Shown here in pieces: positions 1 to 8,190 of a stretch of 64,000 nucleotides of DNA; positions within the stretch are counted from its first letter, which is position 1; each line of letters begins with the position of its first letter. Both the position numbers and the translations under genes were made by a program. Source of the DNA: DASSUW01 sp963811895 (lineage in GTDB: Bacteria > Actinomycetota > Thermoleophilia > Solirubrobacterales > Solirubrobacteraceae); assembly GCA_963811895.1 (NCBI GenBank), contig CAWETE010000003.1, positions 62,001 through 126,000 on the forward strand, in the 5' to 3' direction. The notes below the pieces were generated by a model. That model saw nothing but the letters and a program-made list of their open reading frames with translations, did no database searches and had not been told where the DNA came from.

Positions 1-6
1 ATCCAC

Positions 7-819
7 GTGACCGACGAGCCGCGGCTCGCGCTGCTGCCGCTGGCCGCGCTCGAGGCCCGCGAGCCGCTGCTGCTCGGGCTCGACGCCATCGGACCCGTCT
101 TCGCCGTCGACGCCAACGGGGACTCGGCCTCGCCGGTCTCGGCCGCCGATCAGCGCTGGACCGCCCGCGGCGCGATCGCCGCCCAGGGCGAGGGCCCGCC
201 CGACCCCGTCACCGGCACGCGGCCGCTCGGCCTGCGCGCGGCGGCGGCCGTCCTCCCCCACGCCGACGCCGGCCTCGCCGCGCACGCCGCCGCGCTCGTC
301 AACTGGCACCGCCGCCACCGCCACTGCTCGGTGTGCGGCGCGCCGACCGCGGTCGGAGACGGCGGGATCGTGCGCCGCTGCGCGAGCTGCGGCACCGACC
401 ACCACCCGCGCACCGACCCGGTGGTGATCATGCTCGTCACCGACGGCGACCGCGTGCTGCTCGGCCGCCAGCCGACCTGGCCGGAGGGCCGCTACTCGGC
501 GCTCGCAGGCTTCGTCGAGCCCGGCGAGAGCCTCGAGGAGGCGGTCGCGCGCGAGGTGCGCGAGGAGGCCGGCGTCGAGGTCGGCCCGCCGGAGTACGTC
601 GCCTCGCAGCCGTGGCCCTTCCCGAGCTCGCTGATGCTCGGCTTCACGGTGCCGTGGGTGTCCGGCGAGCCGCGCCGGATCGACGAGGAGCTGCAGGACG
701 TGCGCTGGTTCGACCGCGCCGACGTGGCCGCTGCCGCCGAGGAGCGCGAGGGCGTGCTGGGGCTCCCGCCGCGCTTCGCGATCGCGAGGCGGTTGCTGGA
801 CACATGGCTCCGGCGCTAG
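7..819 (+). CDS. nudC: NADH pyrophosphatase-like NUDIX hydrolase (NudC family)
   Basis: Predicted to hydrolyse the pyrophosphate bond of NAD(H) or of NAD-capped RNA. A four-cysteine zinc ribbon (CSVCG and CASCG, about residues 107-127) precedes a NUDIX domain. The NUDIX box is clear (GFVEPGESLEEAVAREVREE, about residues 167-186), and the SQPWPFPSSLM segment is typical of NudC. The protein has 270 residues with a GTG start six bases into the window. Full-length NudC proteins can be longer, so the true start may lie upstream. The family assignment is secure; the in vivo substrate (free NADH or RNA caps) is inferred. Confidence 0.9.
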   Translation: MTDEPRLALLPLAALEAREPLLLGLDAIGPVFAVDANGDSASPVSAADQRWTARGAIAAQGEGPPDPVTGTRPLGLRAAAAVLPHADAGLAAHAAALVNWHRRHRHCSVCGAPTAVGDGGIVRRCASCGTDHHPRTDPVVIMLVTDGDRVLLGRQPTWPEGRYSALAGFVEPGESLEEAVAREVREEAGVEVGPPEYVASQPWPFPSSLMLGFTVPWVSGEPRRIDEELQDVRWFDRADVAAAAEEREGVLGLPPRFAIARRLLDTWLRR

Positions 820-856
820 CCTGCGTGTTGGCGTGACACTGGAGGGGTGGATCTTC

Positions 857-1150
857 ATGGTCGGGCTTCGCGTCTTCGACGTAGGGGCGCTGATCGTCTG
901 GCTGATCTGGTTCTTCCGGCTGCGTGACGACGACGACGATGCCGACGACGGCCGCGGCGGCGGAGGCAACGCTCCGGAGCCAGATACGCCCAAGGGCCCG
1001 CCGGGCGGCCTGCGGCTGCCGCTGCCCGACGCCGCCCCGTGGCCGACGCGCCGCCGCGACCACGGCGGCGAGCTCCGCCCGTCGCCCGAGACGAGCCGTC
1101 GCGGCGTGCCCGAGCCGGTTCCGGCGCGCGCACCTGTCAAAAGACGGTAA
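857..1150 (+). CDS. small single-pass membrane protein, unknown function
   Basis: A 97-residue protein with one hydrophobic segment near the N-terminus (VGALIVWLIWFFRL) followed by an Asp-rich and then Pro/Arg-rich cytoplasmic-type tail. ATG at 857 is preceded by GGAGGGG ten bases upstream. That supports this start over the in-frame GTG at 833, which has no ribosome binding site. I recognise no domain. Small membrane proteins with such charged low-complexity tails are common in actinobacteria and usually lack known roles. Confidence 0.6.
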   Translation: MVGLRVFDVGALIVWLIWFFRLRDDDDDADDGRGGGGNAPEPDTPKGPPGGLRLPLPDAAPWPTRRRDHGGELRPSPETSRRGVPEPVPARAPVKRR

Positions 1151-1180
1151 AGCCGCCCGACATTATGTAGATTGCGGTCC

Positions 1181-2554
1181 ATGGCTCGCTTGACGCCGGA
1201 CCCCAGCTTCTATCCCTCACCCGGGAGCGCCGCGCAGGCGCCGCCGGAGACGCTCGCCTACGTGGCGACGCTCAACACGGACAGCTCACCTGACGCGATC
1301 GCCGTGCTCGACCTCGAGGCCGGCGAGATCGTCGGGCGCTTCGAGATGCCCAACGTCGGCGACGAGCTGCACCACTTCGGCTGGAACGCCTGCTCGTCCG
1401 CGCTGTGCCCGTGGGCCGCCCACCCGCACGTCGAGCGCCGCTACCTGCTCGTGCCCGGCCTGCGGTCCTCGCGCATCCACGTGCTCGACGTCAAGGAGGA
1501 CCCGCGCTCCCCGAAGCTGGTGAAGGTCATCGAGGCCGACGAGATCGCCAAGAAGGCCGGCTACAGCCGCCCCCACACCGTCCACTGCGGGCCCGACGGG
1601 ATCTACGTCTCGGCGCTCGGCAACCCCGAGGGCGACGGGCCGGGCGGCATCTTCCTGCTCGACCACGACAACTTCTCGGTCAAGGGCGCCTGGGAGGACG
1701 ACCGCGGCACGCAGGAGCTGGCGTACGACTTCTGGTGGCACCTGAACTACGACACGGTCATCACCAGCGAGTGGGGCACGCCCAACATGGTCGAGGACGG
1801 CCTGGTCGGCGAGCTGCTGCTCGGCAACCAGTACGGCCACAAGCTGCACGTCTTCGACCTCAAGACGCGCCGGCACCGGCAGGAGATCGACCTCGGCGCC
1901 GAGCACCAGATGGTGCTCGAGCTGCGCCCCGCGCACAACCCTTCGAAGACGTACGGGTTCGTCGGCGTCGTCACCTCGACCGCCGACCTCACCGCCTCGA
2001 TCTGGCTCTGGGAGCGCGGCGCGGACGGCAACGTGACGGCCGAGAAGGTGATCTCGATCGCCCCCGAGCCGGCCGAGACCGAGCAGCTCCCGCCGATCCT
2101 GCAGCCCTTCGGCGCCGTCCCGCCGCTGATCACCGACATCGCGCTGTCGGTCGACGACCGCTCGCTGTACGTGTCCTGCTGGGGCACCGGCGAGCTCAAG
2201 CGCTTCGACGTGAGCAATCCCCGGCAGCCGCGCGAGACCGGCTCGGTGCGGCTCGGCGGGATCGTGGAACGCGCCTCGCACCCGGCCAGCGGACCGCTGA
2301 ACGGCGGGCCGCAGATGGTCGAGGTCAGCCGCGACGGGCGCCGCGTCTACCTCACCAACTCGCTGTACGCCGCCTGGGACAAGCAGTTCTACCCGGAGGG
2401 GATCGACGGCTGGCTGGTCAAGCTCGACGCCGGCGAGGACGGCTCGCTGACGCTCGACCCGGACCTGTTCGTGCCGTTCTCCGGCGAGCGGCCGCACCAG
2501 GTGCGCCTGCAGGGCGGCGACGCGTCCTCGGACTCCTACTGCTTCCCCGACTGA
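1181..2554 (+). CDS. selenium-binding protein (SBP56) / methanethiol oxidase family
   Basis: A 457-residue beta-propeller protein of the SBP56 family. Typical segments are LHHFGWNACSSALCPW (about residues 66-81), the metal/selenium-site-type motif SRPHTVHCGPDG, and the SEWGTPNM and PHQVRLQGGD blocks near the end. Characterised bacterial relatives are copper-dependent methanethiol oxidases; human SELENBP1 has the same activity. ATG 1181 is preferred over the TTG nine bases upstream. An AT-rich patch (TATGTA, 1164-1169) about 12 bases before the ATG could be a -10 element. The gene is followed at once by a membrane protein, a Suc_Fer-like protein and an alcohol dehydrogenase, probably one operon. 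Confidence 0.92.
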   Translation: MARLTPDPSFYPSPGSAAQAPPETLAYVATLNTDSSPDAIAVLDLEAGEIVGRFEMPNVGDELHHFGWNACSSALCPWAAHPHVERRYLLVPGLRSSRIHVLDVKEDPRSPKLVKVIEADEIAKKAGYSRPHTVHCGPDGIYVSALGNPEGDGPGGIFLLDHDNFSVKGAWEDDRGTQELAYDFWWHLNYDTVITSEWGTPNMVEDGLVGELLLGNQYGHKLHVFDLKTRRHRQEIDLGAEHQMVLELRPAHNPSKTYGFVGVVTSTADLTASIWLWERGADGNVTAEKVISIAPEPAETEQLPPILQPFGAVPPLITDIALSVDDRSLYVSCWGTGELKRFDVSNPRQPRETGSVRLGGIVERASHPASGPLNGGPQMVEVSRDGRRVYLTNSLYAAWDKQFYPEGIDGWLVKLDAGEDGSLTLDPDLFVPFSGERPHQVRLQGGDASSDSYCFPD

Positions 2555-2555
2555 C

Positions 2556-3197
2556 ATGGACCTCTGGGCGCTGCTGGTGATCGCGGCGCTCGGCGCCTAT
2601 CACGGGCTGAACCCCGCGATGGGCTGGCTGTTCGCGGTCGCGCTCGGCATGCAGGACAAGGACCGGAAGGCCGTGCTGCGGGCGCTGCCGCCGATCGCCC
2701 TCGGCCACGAGCTGTCGCTCGTGCTCGTGGTGGCGGCGGTGCTCGGGCTCGGCCTGCTGGCGGACCCGTCGGTGCTGCGCCTCGCCGCCGGCATCGCGCT
2801 GATCCTGTTCGGGATCTTCCGCTTCTGGAAGCCGCGCGCGCACTTCCGCTGGACGACGATGCGAGTGAACCGGCGCGAGCTGGCCTGGTGGTCGTTCCTG
2901 ATGTCGAGCGCGCACGGCGCGGGGCTGATGGTGGCTCCGGTGCTGATCGGCGGGGCGGCCTCCGAGGCGGCGGCGCACGACCACGCGCTGGAGGCGACGG
3001 GCGACGGCGCCGCGCTGCTCACCGGCGCCCTCGGGCTGCTGCTCCACGTGGGCGCGATGATCGCGGTGATGGCCGTGGTGGCGGTGCTGGTCTACGACAA
3101 GCTCGGGGTCGCGGTGCTGCGGAAGGCGTGGATCAACCTCGACGGCGTGTGGGCGGGCGCCTTCGTGCTCGCCGGAGTGCTAACCCTGTTCACGTGA
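2556..3197 (+). CDS. polytopic membrane protein next to SBP56, unknown function
   Basis: A 213-residue integral membrane protein with about six hydrophobic segments. A conserved-looking N-terminal motif (HGLNPAMGWLFAVALG) falls in the first helix region, and histidines sit in or near membrane segments (GHEL, SSAHGAG, DHALEA). That pattern resembles metal or small-molecule permeases, but I cannot assign a family. It starts one base after the SBP56 stop and overlaps the next gene by four bases (GTGA), so it belongs to the same transcript. A role in transport or membrane anchoring for the SBP56 pathway is inference from position only. Confidence 0.75.
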   Translation: MDLWALLVIAALGAYHGLNPAMGWLFAVALGMQDKDRKAVLRALPPIALGHELSLVLVVAAVLGLGLLADPSVLRLAAGIALILFGIFRFWKPRAHFRWTTMRVNRRELAWWSFLMSSAHGAGLMVAPVLIGGAASEAAAHDHALEATGDGAALLTGALGLLLHVGAMIAVMAVVAVLVYDKLGVAVLRKAWINLDGVWAGAFVLAGVLTLFT

Positions 3198-4024
3198 CCG
3201 AGGCCTGCTCCGTCCTCGCCGAGCGGCTCGGCGAGGACCTCGCGGGGACCGCGCCGAAGGCGCGGCGGTTCCTGCTGCTCGAGCAGCCGGGCCCGTGGAC
3301 CGGGCGCAACGCGGTGACCCACTCGGATCTGGATGAGGGGCTGGCGCGCGAGCTGCTCGCGTACGCGGACGAGGCGGACCTGAAGATGCACCTGGTCCGG
3401 CGCACGTCGCGGCGAACGGCGCTGGAGCGCCGCTCGTGCTTCGTCGCCGACACGACCGGTCAGTGGATACGCCGGTTCGAGCTGCGCGACCCCGCCGAGG
3501 TGCTGTCGCTGGACCTGGAGGCCGGCGCCGTGGCCGGGCCGCTGTACTTCGTCTGCACCCACGGCAAGCGCGATCCCTGCTGCGCCCGTCGCGGGCGGCC
3601 GCTGGCGCGCGCGCTGCGCGCGGCGCGGCCGGACGAGACGTGGGAGATCGGCCACATCGGCGGCCATCGCTTCGCCGCCACGTTCCTCGCCTTCCCGCAT
3701 GGGCTCTGCTTCGGGCGCGTGCCCGCCGCCCGCGGCCCGGAGATCGTCGCGGCGCTGGAAGCAGGCGAGATCGTGCTCGAGCACTTCCGCGGGCGGGCCG
3801 GCGACCCGCCGGTCGTGCAGGCGGCCGACGTGCTCGTGCGGCGCCGGCTCGGCCTGCGCGGGATCGGCGACGTGACCGTCGAGGGCGTCGACGGCGATGT
3901 CGTGACGCTGCGCACTCCCGCCGGCGTGGAGCGGGTCGTCGTGACGCGCCGCGAGGCCGAGCCGCGCCCGATCTCGTGCGGCGACGAGCCGGAGCCGGTG
4001 CCGGCCTTCGAGCTCGCGGCCTGA
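3194..4024 (+). CDS. Suc_Fer-like (sucrase/ferredoxin-like) family protein
   Basis: A 276-residue protein with the hallmarks of the Suc_Fer-like thioredoxin-fold family. These are FVCTHGKRDPCCARRGRPLA (about residues 116-135), a paired-cysteine motif as in 2Fe-2S thioredoxin-like ferredoxins, followed by EIGHIGGHRFAATFLAFPHG. The family is poorly characterised; fungal Apd1-type relatives bind an Fe-S cluster. The GTG start overlaps the preceding stop (GTGA), and its stop shares one base with the following ATG. Translational coupling on both sides suggests that it works with the dehydrogenase downstream, possibly as a redox partner (inference). Confidence 0.85.
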   Translation: MTEACSVLAERLGEDLAGTAPKARRFLLLEQPGPWTGRNAVTHSDLDEGLARELLAYADEADLKMHLVRRTSRRTALERRSCFVADTTGQWIRRFELRDPAEVLSLDLEAGAVAGPLYFVCTHGKRDPCCARRGRPLARALRAARPDETWEIGHIGGHRFAATFLAFPHGLCFGRVPAARGPEIVAALEAGEIVLEHFRGRAGDPPVVQAADVLVRRRLGLRGIGDVTVEGVDGDVVTLRTPAGVERVVVTRREAEPRPISCGDEPEPVPAFELAA

Positions 4025-4983
4025 TGCGCGCGGCGCTGCTCCGGCAGCCGGGCGAGCCGCTCGAGCCGGCCGAGGCGCCCGAGCCCGAGGCGCGCGACGG
4101 GCAGCTGCTGCTGCGCGTGCACGCCTGCGGCGTCTGCCGGACCGACCTGCACCTGCGCGACGGCGAGCTCGAGCCCGGCCACCTGCCGCTGATCCTCGGC
4201 CATCAGATCGTGGGGGTCGACGAGGACGGCCGGCGCGTCGGCGTGCCATGGCTGGCGTGGACGTGCGGCGAGTGCGAGTACTGCAGGAGCGGGCGCGAGA
4301 ACCTCTGCCGGCGGGCGCGCTTCACCGGCCGCGACGTGGACGGCGGCTACGCCGAGTACGCCGTCGCCGACGAGCGCTACTGCTTCCCGCTGCCGGACGG
4401 GATGAGCGACCTCGAGGTGGCGCCGCTGCTGTGCGGCGGGCTGATCGGCCACCGCGCGCTGCGGCTGGCCGGCGACGGCGTGCGGCTGGGGCTCTACGGC
4501 TTCGGCGCCTCCGCCCACATCGTCTGCCAGGTGGCCGCGCACGAGGGCCGGCGCGTGTTCGCCTTCACGCGGGCCGACGACTCGGCGGCACAGGTGCTCG
4601 CGCTGTCGCTGGGCGCCGAGTGGGCCGGCGACGCCATGGCGCCGGGCCCGGAGCCGCTCGACGCCGCGATCGTCTTCGCCCCCGTCGGCGAGCTTGTCCC
4701 GGCCGCGCTGCGCGCCTGTGCGCCGGGCGGCGTCGTCGTGTGCGCGGGCATCCACATGTCCGACATCCCCTCCTTCCCCTACCGCGACCTGTGGGAGGAG
4801 CGCGTGCTGCGCTCGGTCGCCAACCTCACGCGCGCCGACGCCAAGGAGTTCCTGGCGCTGGCGCCTCAGGTGCCGGTGCGCACGCGCGTCAACGAGTTCT
4901 CGCTCGACGAGGCCGAGCGCGCCCTCGAGCTGCTGCGCGCGGGCCGGATCGAGGGCGCCGCCGTCATAGATCTGCGGCGGTGA
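4024..4983 (+). CDS. zinc-dependent alcohol dehydrogenase family protein
   Basis: A 319-residue medium-chain dehydrogenase. The catalytic zinc site is visible as CGVCRTDLH with GHQIVG downstream. The structural zinc lobe has four cysteines (CGECEYCRSGRENLC, about residues 79-93). The Rossmann turn GLYGFGASAH (about residues 157-166) should bind NAD(P). The protein resembles AdhP/AdhA-type zinc-binding alcohol dehydrogenases and is a little shorter than the usual 340 residues. It is the last gene of the SBP56 cluster. Its 3' end overlaps the convergent PfkB gene by 20 bases. The substrate cannot be read from the sequence. Confidence 0.9.
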   Translation: MRAALLRQPGEPLEPAEAPEPEARDGQLLLRVHACGVCRTDLHLRDGELEPGHLPLILGHQIVGVDEDGRRVGVPWLAWTCGECEYCRSGRENLCRRARFTGRDVDGGYAEYAVADERYCFPLPDGMSDLEVAPLLCGGLIGHRALRLAGDGVRLGLYGFGASAHIVCQVAAHEGRRVFAFTRADDSAAQVLALSLGAEWAGDAMAPGPEPLDAAIVFAPVGELVPAALRACAPGGVVVCAGIHMSDIPSFPYRDLWEERVLRSVANLTRADAKEFLALAPQVPVRTRVNEFSLDEAERALELLRAGRIEGAAVIDLRR

Positions 4984-5797
4984 GCTGGTTGTCGTACGGC
5001 GCCCGGCCGGCGAGCTTGTAGGCGCCGCAGCGGGACGCGATCTCGAGCGCCTTGTCGATCGGCAGGTCCGCGCCGAGGCCGAACGTCAGGCCGGCGGCGA
5101 ACGAGTCGCCGGCCCCATAGGCGTCCTGCGGCGGCCCGGGGAGCTGGGCGGCCTTGAAGCGCCCGGTCGTCTTGTCCTCGCCGACCCACTCGCCTCCCTC
5201 CTTGCCCGCCGTCGAGACCACGATGTCGGGCGCCGGATCCAGGTGCTCCTCGGCCTGCTGCTCGCCGGGGTCCTTGGCCGACCGAACGAGCGCGTCGAGG
5301 TTCACCCGCGAGGCGCGCAGCGTGTCGTAGGCGCGCGGCGTGGCGATCACCTTGCGCGCCCGCCGCGCCTGCTCGAGCGCGCCGACGTCGCCGCCGCTGA
5401 AGTAGACGCCGTCGACCTCGTCGAGGAGCTCCCACGGCAGGTCGTCGTCGCCGTGCGGGACGATCCGCTCGCCGCGGATGGTGATCGTGCGCTCGTGGTC
5501 GTCGTCGAGGTAGACGAAGCCGCTGCGCTGGTCCCCGGGGCGCGGCGCCGCATAGACGGTCACGCCCATCTCCTCGAGCCGCTCGCGCGAGCGGCGGCCG
5601 CGCTCGTCGTCGGCGAGCGCGGTGTAGAACTCGGCGCCGCCGGCGAGCTTGGCGAGCTGCACGGCGGCCACGGCGCCGCCGCCGCCCACGTCCTCCCACC
5701 ACTCGGTGGCGTGCAGGATCTCGCCGGGGCTCGGCACGTGCGGCACGCGCGCGAACTCGATCCACTCGACGTGGCCGACGACGGCGACCCTGGTCAT
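4964..5797 (-). CDS. PfkB-family carbohydrate/nucleoside kinase
   Basis: A 277-residue ribokinase-like kinase. The N-terminal part has the glycine-rich sugar-binding region (WWEDVGGGGAVAA, about residues 32-44). The C-terminal part has the PfkB signature with the anion hole and catalytic aspartate (DAYGAGDSFAAGL, about residues 229-241). It would phosphorylate a sugar or nucleoside with ATP in the cytoplasm; the substrate is unknown. It is coupled to the upstream epimerase by a four-base ATGA overlap, so the two probably act in one sugar pathway. Confidence 0.88.
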   Translation of the reverse strand: MTRVAVVGHVEWIEFARVPHVPSPGEILHATEWWEDVGGGGAVAAVQLAKLAGGAEFYTALADDERGRRSRERLEEMGVTVYAAPRPGDQRSGFVYLDDDHERTITIRGERIVPHGDDDLPWELLDEVDGVYFSGGDVGALEQARRARKVIATPRAYDTLRASRVNLDALVRSAKDPGEQQAEEHLDPAPDIVVSTAGKEGGEWVGEDKTTGRFKAAQLPGPPQDAYGAGDSFAAGLTFGLGADLPIDKALEIASRCGAYKLAGRAPYDNQLTAADL

Positions 5798-6834
5798 GCG
5801 CGGAGAGGAGCGGCCGCGAACTCGCGCATGCCGGCGTCGAAGTCCTCGGCGGCGCGGAAGCCGAGCCGGTCCGCCGCCGCCGCGGCGGAGGCGAACACGT
5901 GCCGCACGTCGCCCGCCCGCCACTCGCCGGTGACCACCGGCTCGGGCCCGTCGAAGGCGCGCGTGAGCGCGCGCGCCATGTCCAGGACGGTGCGCGGCGT
6001 GCCGCTCGCGACGTTGTAGGTGCCCGGCTCGGAGTCGAGCGCGAGCAGGTTCGCGCGGGCGACGTCGCGGACGTGCACGAAGTCGCGCCGCTGGCCGCCG
6101 TCCTCGAACACGCGCGGCGCGGCGCCGGCGGCCAGCGCGGACCGGAAGATGCTCGCCACCCCGGCGTAGGGCGTGTCGCGGGGCATCCGCGGACCGTAGA
6201 CGTTGTGGTAGCGCAGCGCCGTCACGGTGGCGCCGGTCTCGCGGGCGTACGAGGCGCACAGGTGCTCCTGGGCGAGCTTGGTCGTCGCGTAGACGTTGCG
6301 GGGGTCGGCGGGCGCGTCCTCCGGCACCGGGTTCGGCTCGAGCGGCGCGCCGCAGTCCGGGCAGGGCGGCTCGAAGTGGCCGCCGTCGAGGTCGGCGGCC
6401 GCGCGCGGCGGCGGGCGCACCACGCCGTGCTCCGGGCATGCGTAGCGGCCCTCGCCGTAGACGACCATGCTCGAAGCCAGCACCAGCCGGCCGGTGAAGC
6501 CGCGGGCGGCGAGCGCCTGGAGCAGCACCGCGGTGCCGAAGTCGTTGTGGGCGACGTAGTCGGCGATGTCGCCGATGTCGGTTCCGAGACCGACCATCGC
6601 CGCCTGGTGGCTGACGGCGGCGACGCCGGCCACCGCGCCGGCGACCGTGCCGGGGTCGCGGATGTCGCCCTCGATCCACTCTGCGCGCGAGTCCATGTAC
6701 TCCGGCCGCTCGCGGTGGGCGGCGGGCAGCAGCACGTCCAGCACGCGCACCTCGTGGCCGGCCTCGAGCAGCGCGTCGACCACGTGCGAGCCGATGAAGC
6801 CGGCGCCGCCGGTGACGAGGATCGGTCCATCCAT
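5794..6834 (-). CDS. NAD-dependent NDP-sugar epimerase/dehydratase with zinc-ribbon-like insert
   Basis: A 346-residue extended SDR enzyme. GGAGFIGSHV at the N-terminus binds NAD, and the active-site Tyr-X3-Lys is in NVYATTKLAQEH. An insertion with two cysteine pairs (CPEHG and CPDCG, about residues 134-165) sits between the cofactor and substrate lobes. Similar inserts are known in some dTDP-rhamnose 4-epimerase-like proteins. ATG 6834 is chosen because it leads straight into the Rossmann motif; an in-frame start 24 bases upstream adds nothing conserved. It is divergent from the glycosyltransferase operon. Confidence 0.9.
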   Translation of the reverse strand: MDGPILVTGGAGFIGSHVVDALLEAGHEVRVLDVLLPAAHRERPEYMDSRAEWIEGDIRDPGTVAGAVAGVAAVSHQAAMVGLGTDIGDIADYVAHNDFGTAVLLQALAARGFTGRLVLASSMVVYGEGRYACPEHGVVRPPPRAAADLDGGHFEPPCPDCGAPLEPNPVPEDAPADPRNVYATTKLAQEHLCASYARETGATVTALRYHNVYGPRMPRDTPYAGVASIFRSALAAGAAPRVFEDGGQRRDFVHVRDVARANLLALDSEPGTYNVASGTPRTVLDMARALTRAFDGPEPVVTGEWRAGDVRHVFASAAAAADRLGFRAAEDFDAGMREFAAAPLRA

Positions 6835-6905
6835 GGGGCGGGACCGTAGCGACGTCATTGGTCCGTAATGGCCCCGGGCGCGTAGCAGGGGTAGGTGTCC
6901 CGAGC

Positions 6906-7538
6906 GTGCACGCGGTCGTCCTTCCCGTCCTGAACGAGCGCCAGGCCTTGCCCTGGGTGCTCGAGCGCATGCCCGACGGCTACGAGCCGATCGTGGTCGA
7001 CAACGGATCGACCGACGGGTCCGGCGCGCTTGCGCGCTCGCTCGGCGCCCAGGTGGTGGTCGAGCCGCGGCCGGGATTCGGGGCCGCGTGCTTCGCCGGG
7101 CTCTCGGCCGCCCGCGCCGACGTCGTCTGCTTCATGGACTGCGACGCCTCCTTCGATCCCCGTGACCTCCCCCGGGTCGCCGAGCCGGTCGCGGCCGGCG
7201 ACGCCGATCTCGTGCTCGGCGCCCGCGGCCGCACCGGCTCGCTCCACGGCCGGCTCGCCAACCGCGCGCTCGCGTGGGAGCTGCGCCGGCGCTGCGACGT
7301 GCGGCTGAGCGACCTCGGGCCGATGCGCGCCGCCCGCCGCGAGCCGCTGCTGGCGCTGGGGCTGCGCGACCGGCGCTTCGGCTGGCCGCTCGAGATGGTG
7401 GTGCGGGCGGCGGAGGCCGGCTGGGAGATCCGGGAGGTCCCGGTTCTCCATCTCCCGCGCCAGGGCCGCTCGAAGGTGACGGGCACGGTGCGCGGCACGC
7501 TGCGCGCGGTCCGCGACATGGCGGCGGTGCTCGGATGA
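6906..7538 (+). CDS. family 2 glycosyltransferase
   Basis: A 210-residue GT-A fold transferase. It begins HAVVLPVLNERQALPWVL, carries VVDNGSTDGSG for the nucleotide sugar, and has a DxD-type motif (CFMDCDASFDP) for the metal ion. It lacks membrane segments and is short, like the polyprenyl-phosphate or TIGR04283-type transferases. The GTG start at 6906 is the first that leaves the beta-strand intact; a longer in-frame start at 6858 would run into the divergent promoter region. It is first in an operon with DUF2064, a methyltransferase and a molybdopterin oxidoreductase. Confidence 0.88.
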   Translation: MHAVVLPVLNERQALPWVLERMPDGYEPIVVDNGSTDGSGALARSLGAQVVVEPRPGFGAACFAGLSAARADVVCFMDCDASFDPRDLPRVAEPVAAGDADLVLGARGRTGSLHGRLANRALAWELRRRCDVRLSDLGPMRAARREPLLALGLRDRRFGWPLEMVVRAAEAGWEIREVPVLHLPRQGRSKVTGTVRGTLRAVRDMAAVLG

Positions 7539-7560
7539 TCCGGCCGGCGGGCGGCGGCGC

Positions 7561-8190
7561 ATGAACGGTGTGGGCCCCACCCTGCTCGTCATCGCGAAGA
7601 GCCCTGCCCCCGGGCGGGTCAAGACGCGCCTCACGCCGCCCTGCACCCCCGAGCAGGCGGCACGGCTCGCCGGCGCCGCATTGAGCGACACGCTGGCGGC
7701 CGCTGCACGATCGCGCCGCGCGGCTCGGCGCGTGCTCGTGCTCGACGGCGTTTCCGGACCATGGCTGCCACGCGACTTCGAGGTCGTGCCGCAGCGCGGT
7801 GACGGGTTGGCGGCGCGCCTGGCTGCCGCGTTCCAGGCCGCCGGGGGGCCCGCCTTCTTGGTCGGGATGGACACGCCGCAGGTCACGCCCGAGCTGCTCG
7901 ACGCCGGCCTCGCCGCGCTCGAGCACGCCGACGCCGCCTTCGGCGCTGCCCTCGACGGCGGCTACTGGGGCATCGGCCTGCGCCGCCCGGATCCCGCCGC
8001 CTTCCGCGACGTGCCGATGAGCGCCTCGACCACCGGCGCATTCCAACGAGCCCGCCTCGACGCCCTCGGCCTCACCACCGCGCTGCTGCCGTCCCTGCGC
8101 GACGTCGACACGATCGACGACGCCTACGCCGTCGCCGCGGCCGCACCCCACACCCACTTCGCCGCCGCCCTCGAGGAGCAAGCGGCATGA
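7561..8190 (+). CDS. DUF2064 / TIGR04282-type nucleotidyl- or glycosyltransferase
   Basis: A 209-residue GT-A-like protein. It begins with the family motif LLVIAKSPAPGRVKTRLTPP and contains FLVGMDTPQVTP and DGGYWGIGLRRP, the usual DUF2064 landmarks. Relatives are annotated as arsenosugar-type glycosyltransferases or MobA-like transferases; the real substrate is unproven. The gene follows the GT2 gene by 22 bases, and its stop overlaps the methyltransferase start (ATGA). This GT2-DUF2064-methyltransferase order recurs in actinobacteria, which supports a shared pathway. Confidence 0.85.
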   Translation: MNGVGPTLLVIAKSPAPGRVKTRLTPPCTPEQAARLAGAALSDTLAAAARSRRAARRVLVLDGVSGPWLPRDFEVVPQRGDGLAARLAAAFQAAGGPAFLVGMDTPQVTPELLDAGLAALEHADAAFGAALDGGYWGIGLRRPDPAAFRDVPMSASTTGAFQRARLDALGLTTALLPSLRDVDTIDDAYAVAAAAPHTHFAAALEEQAA

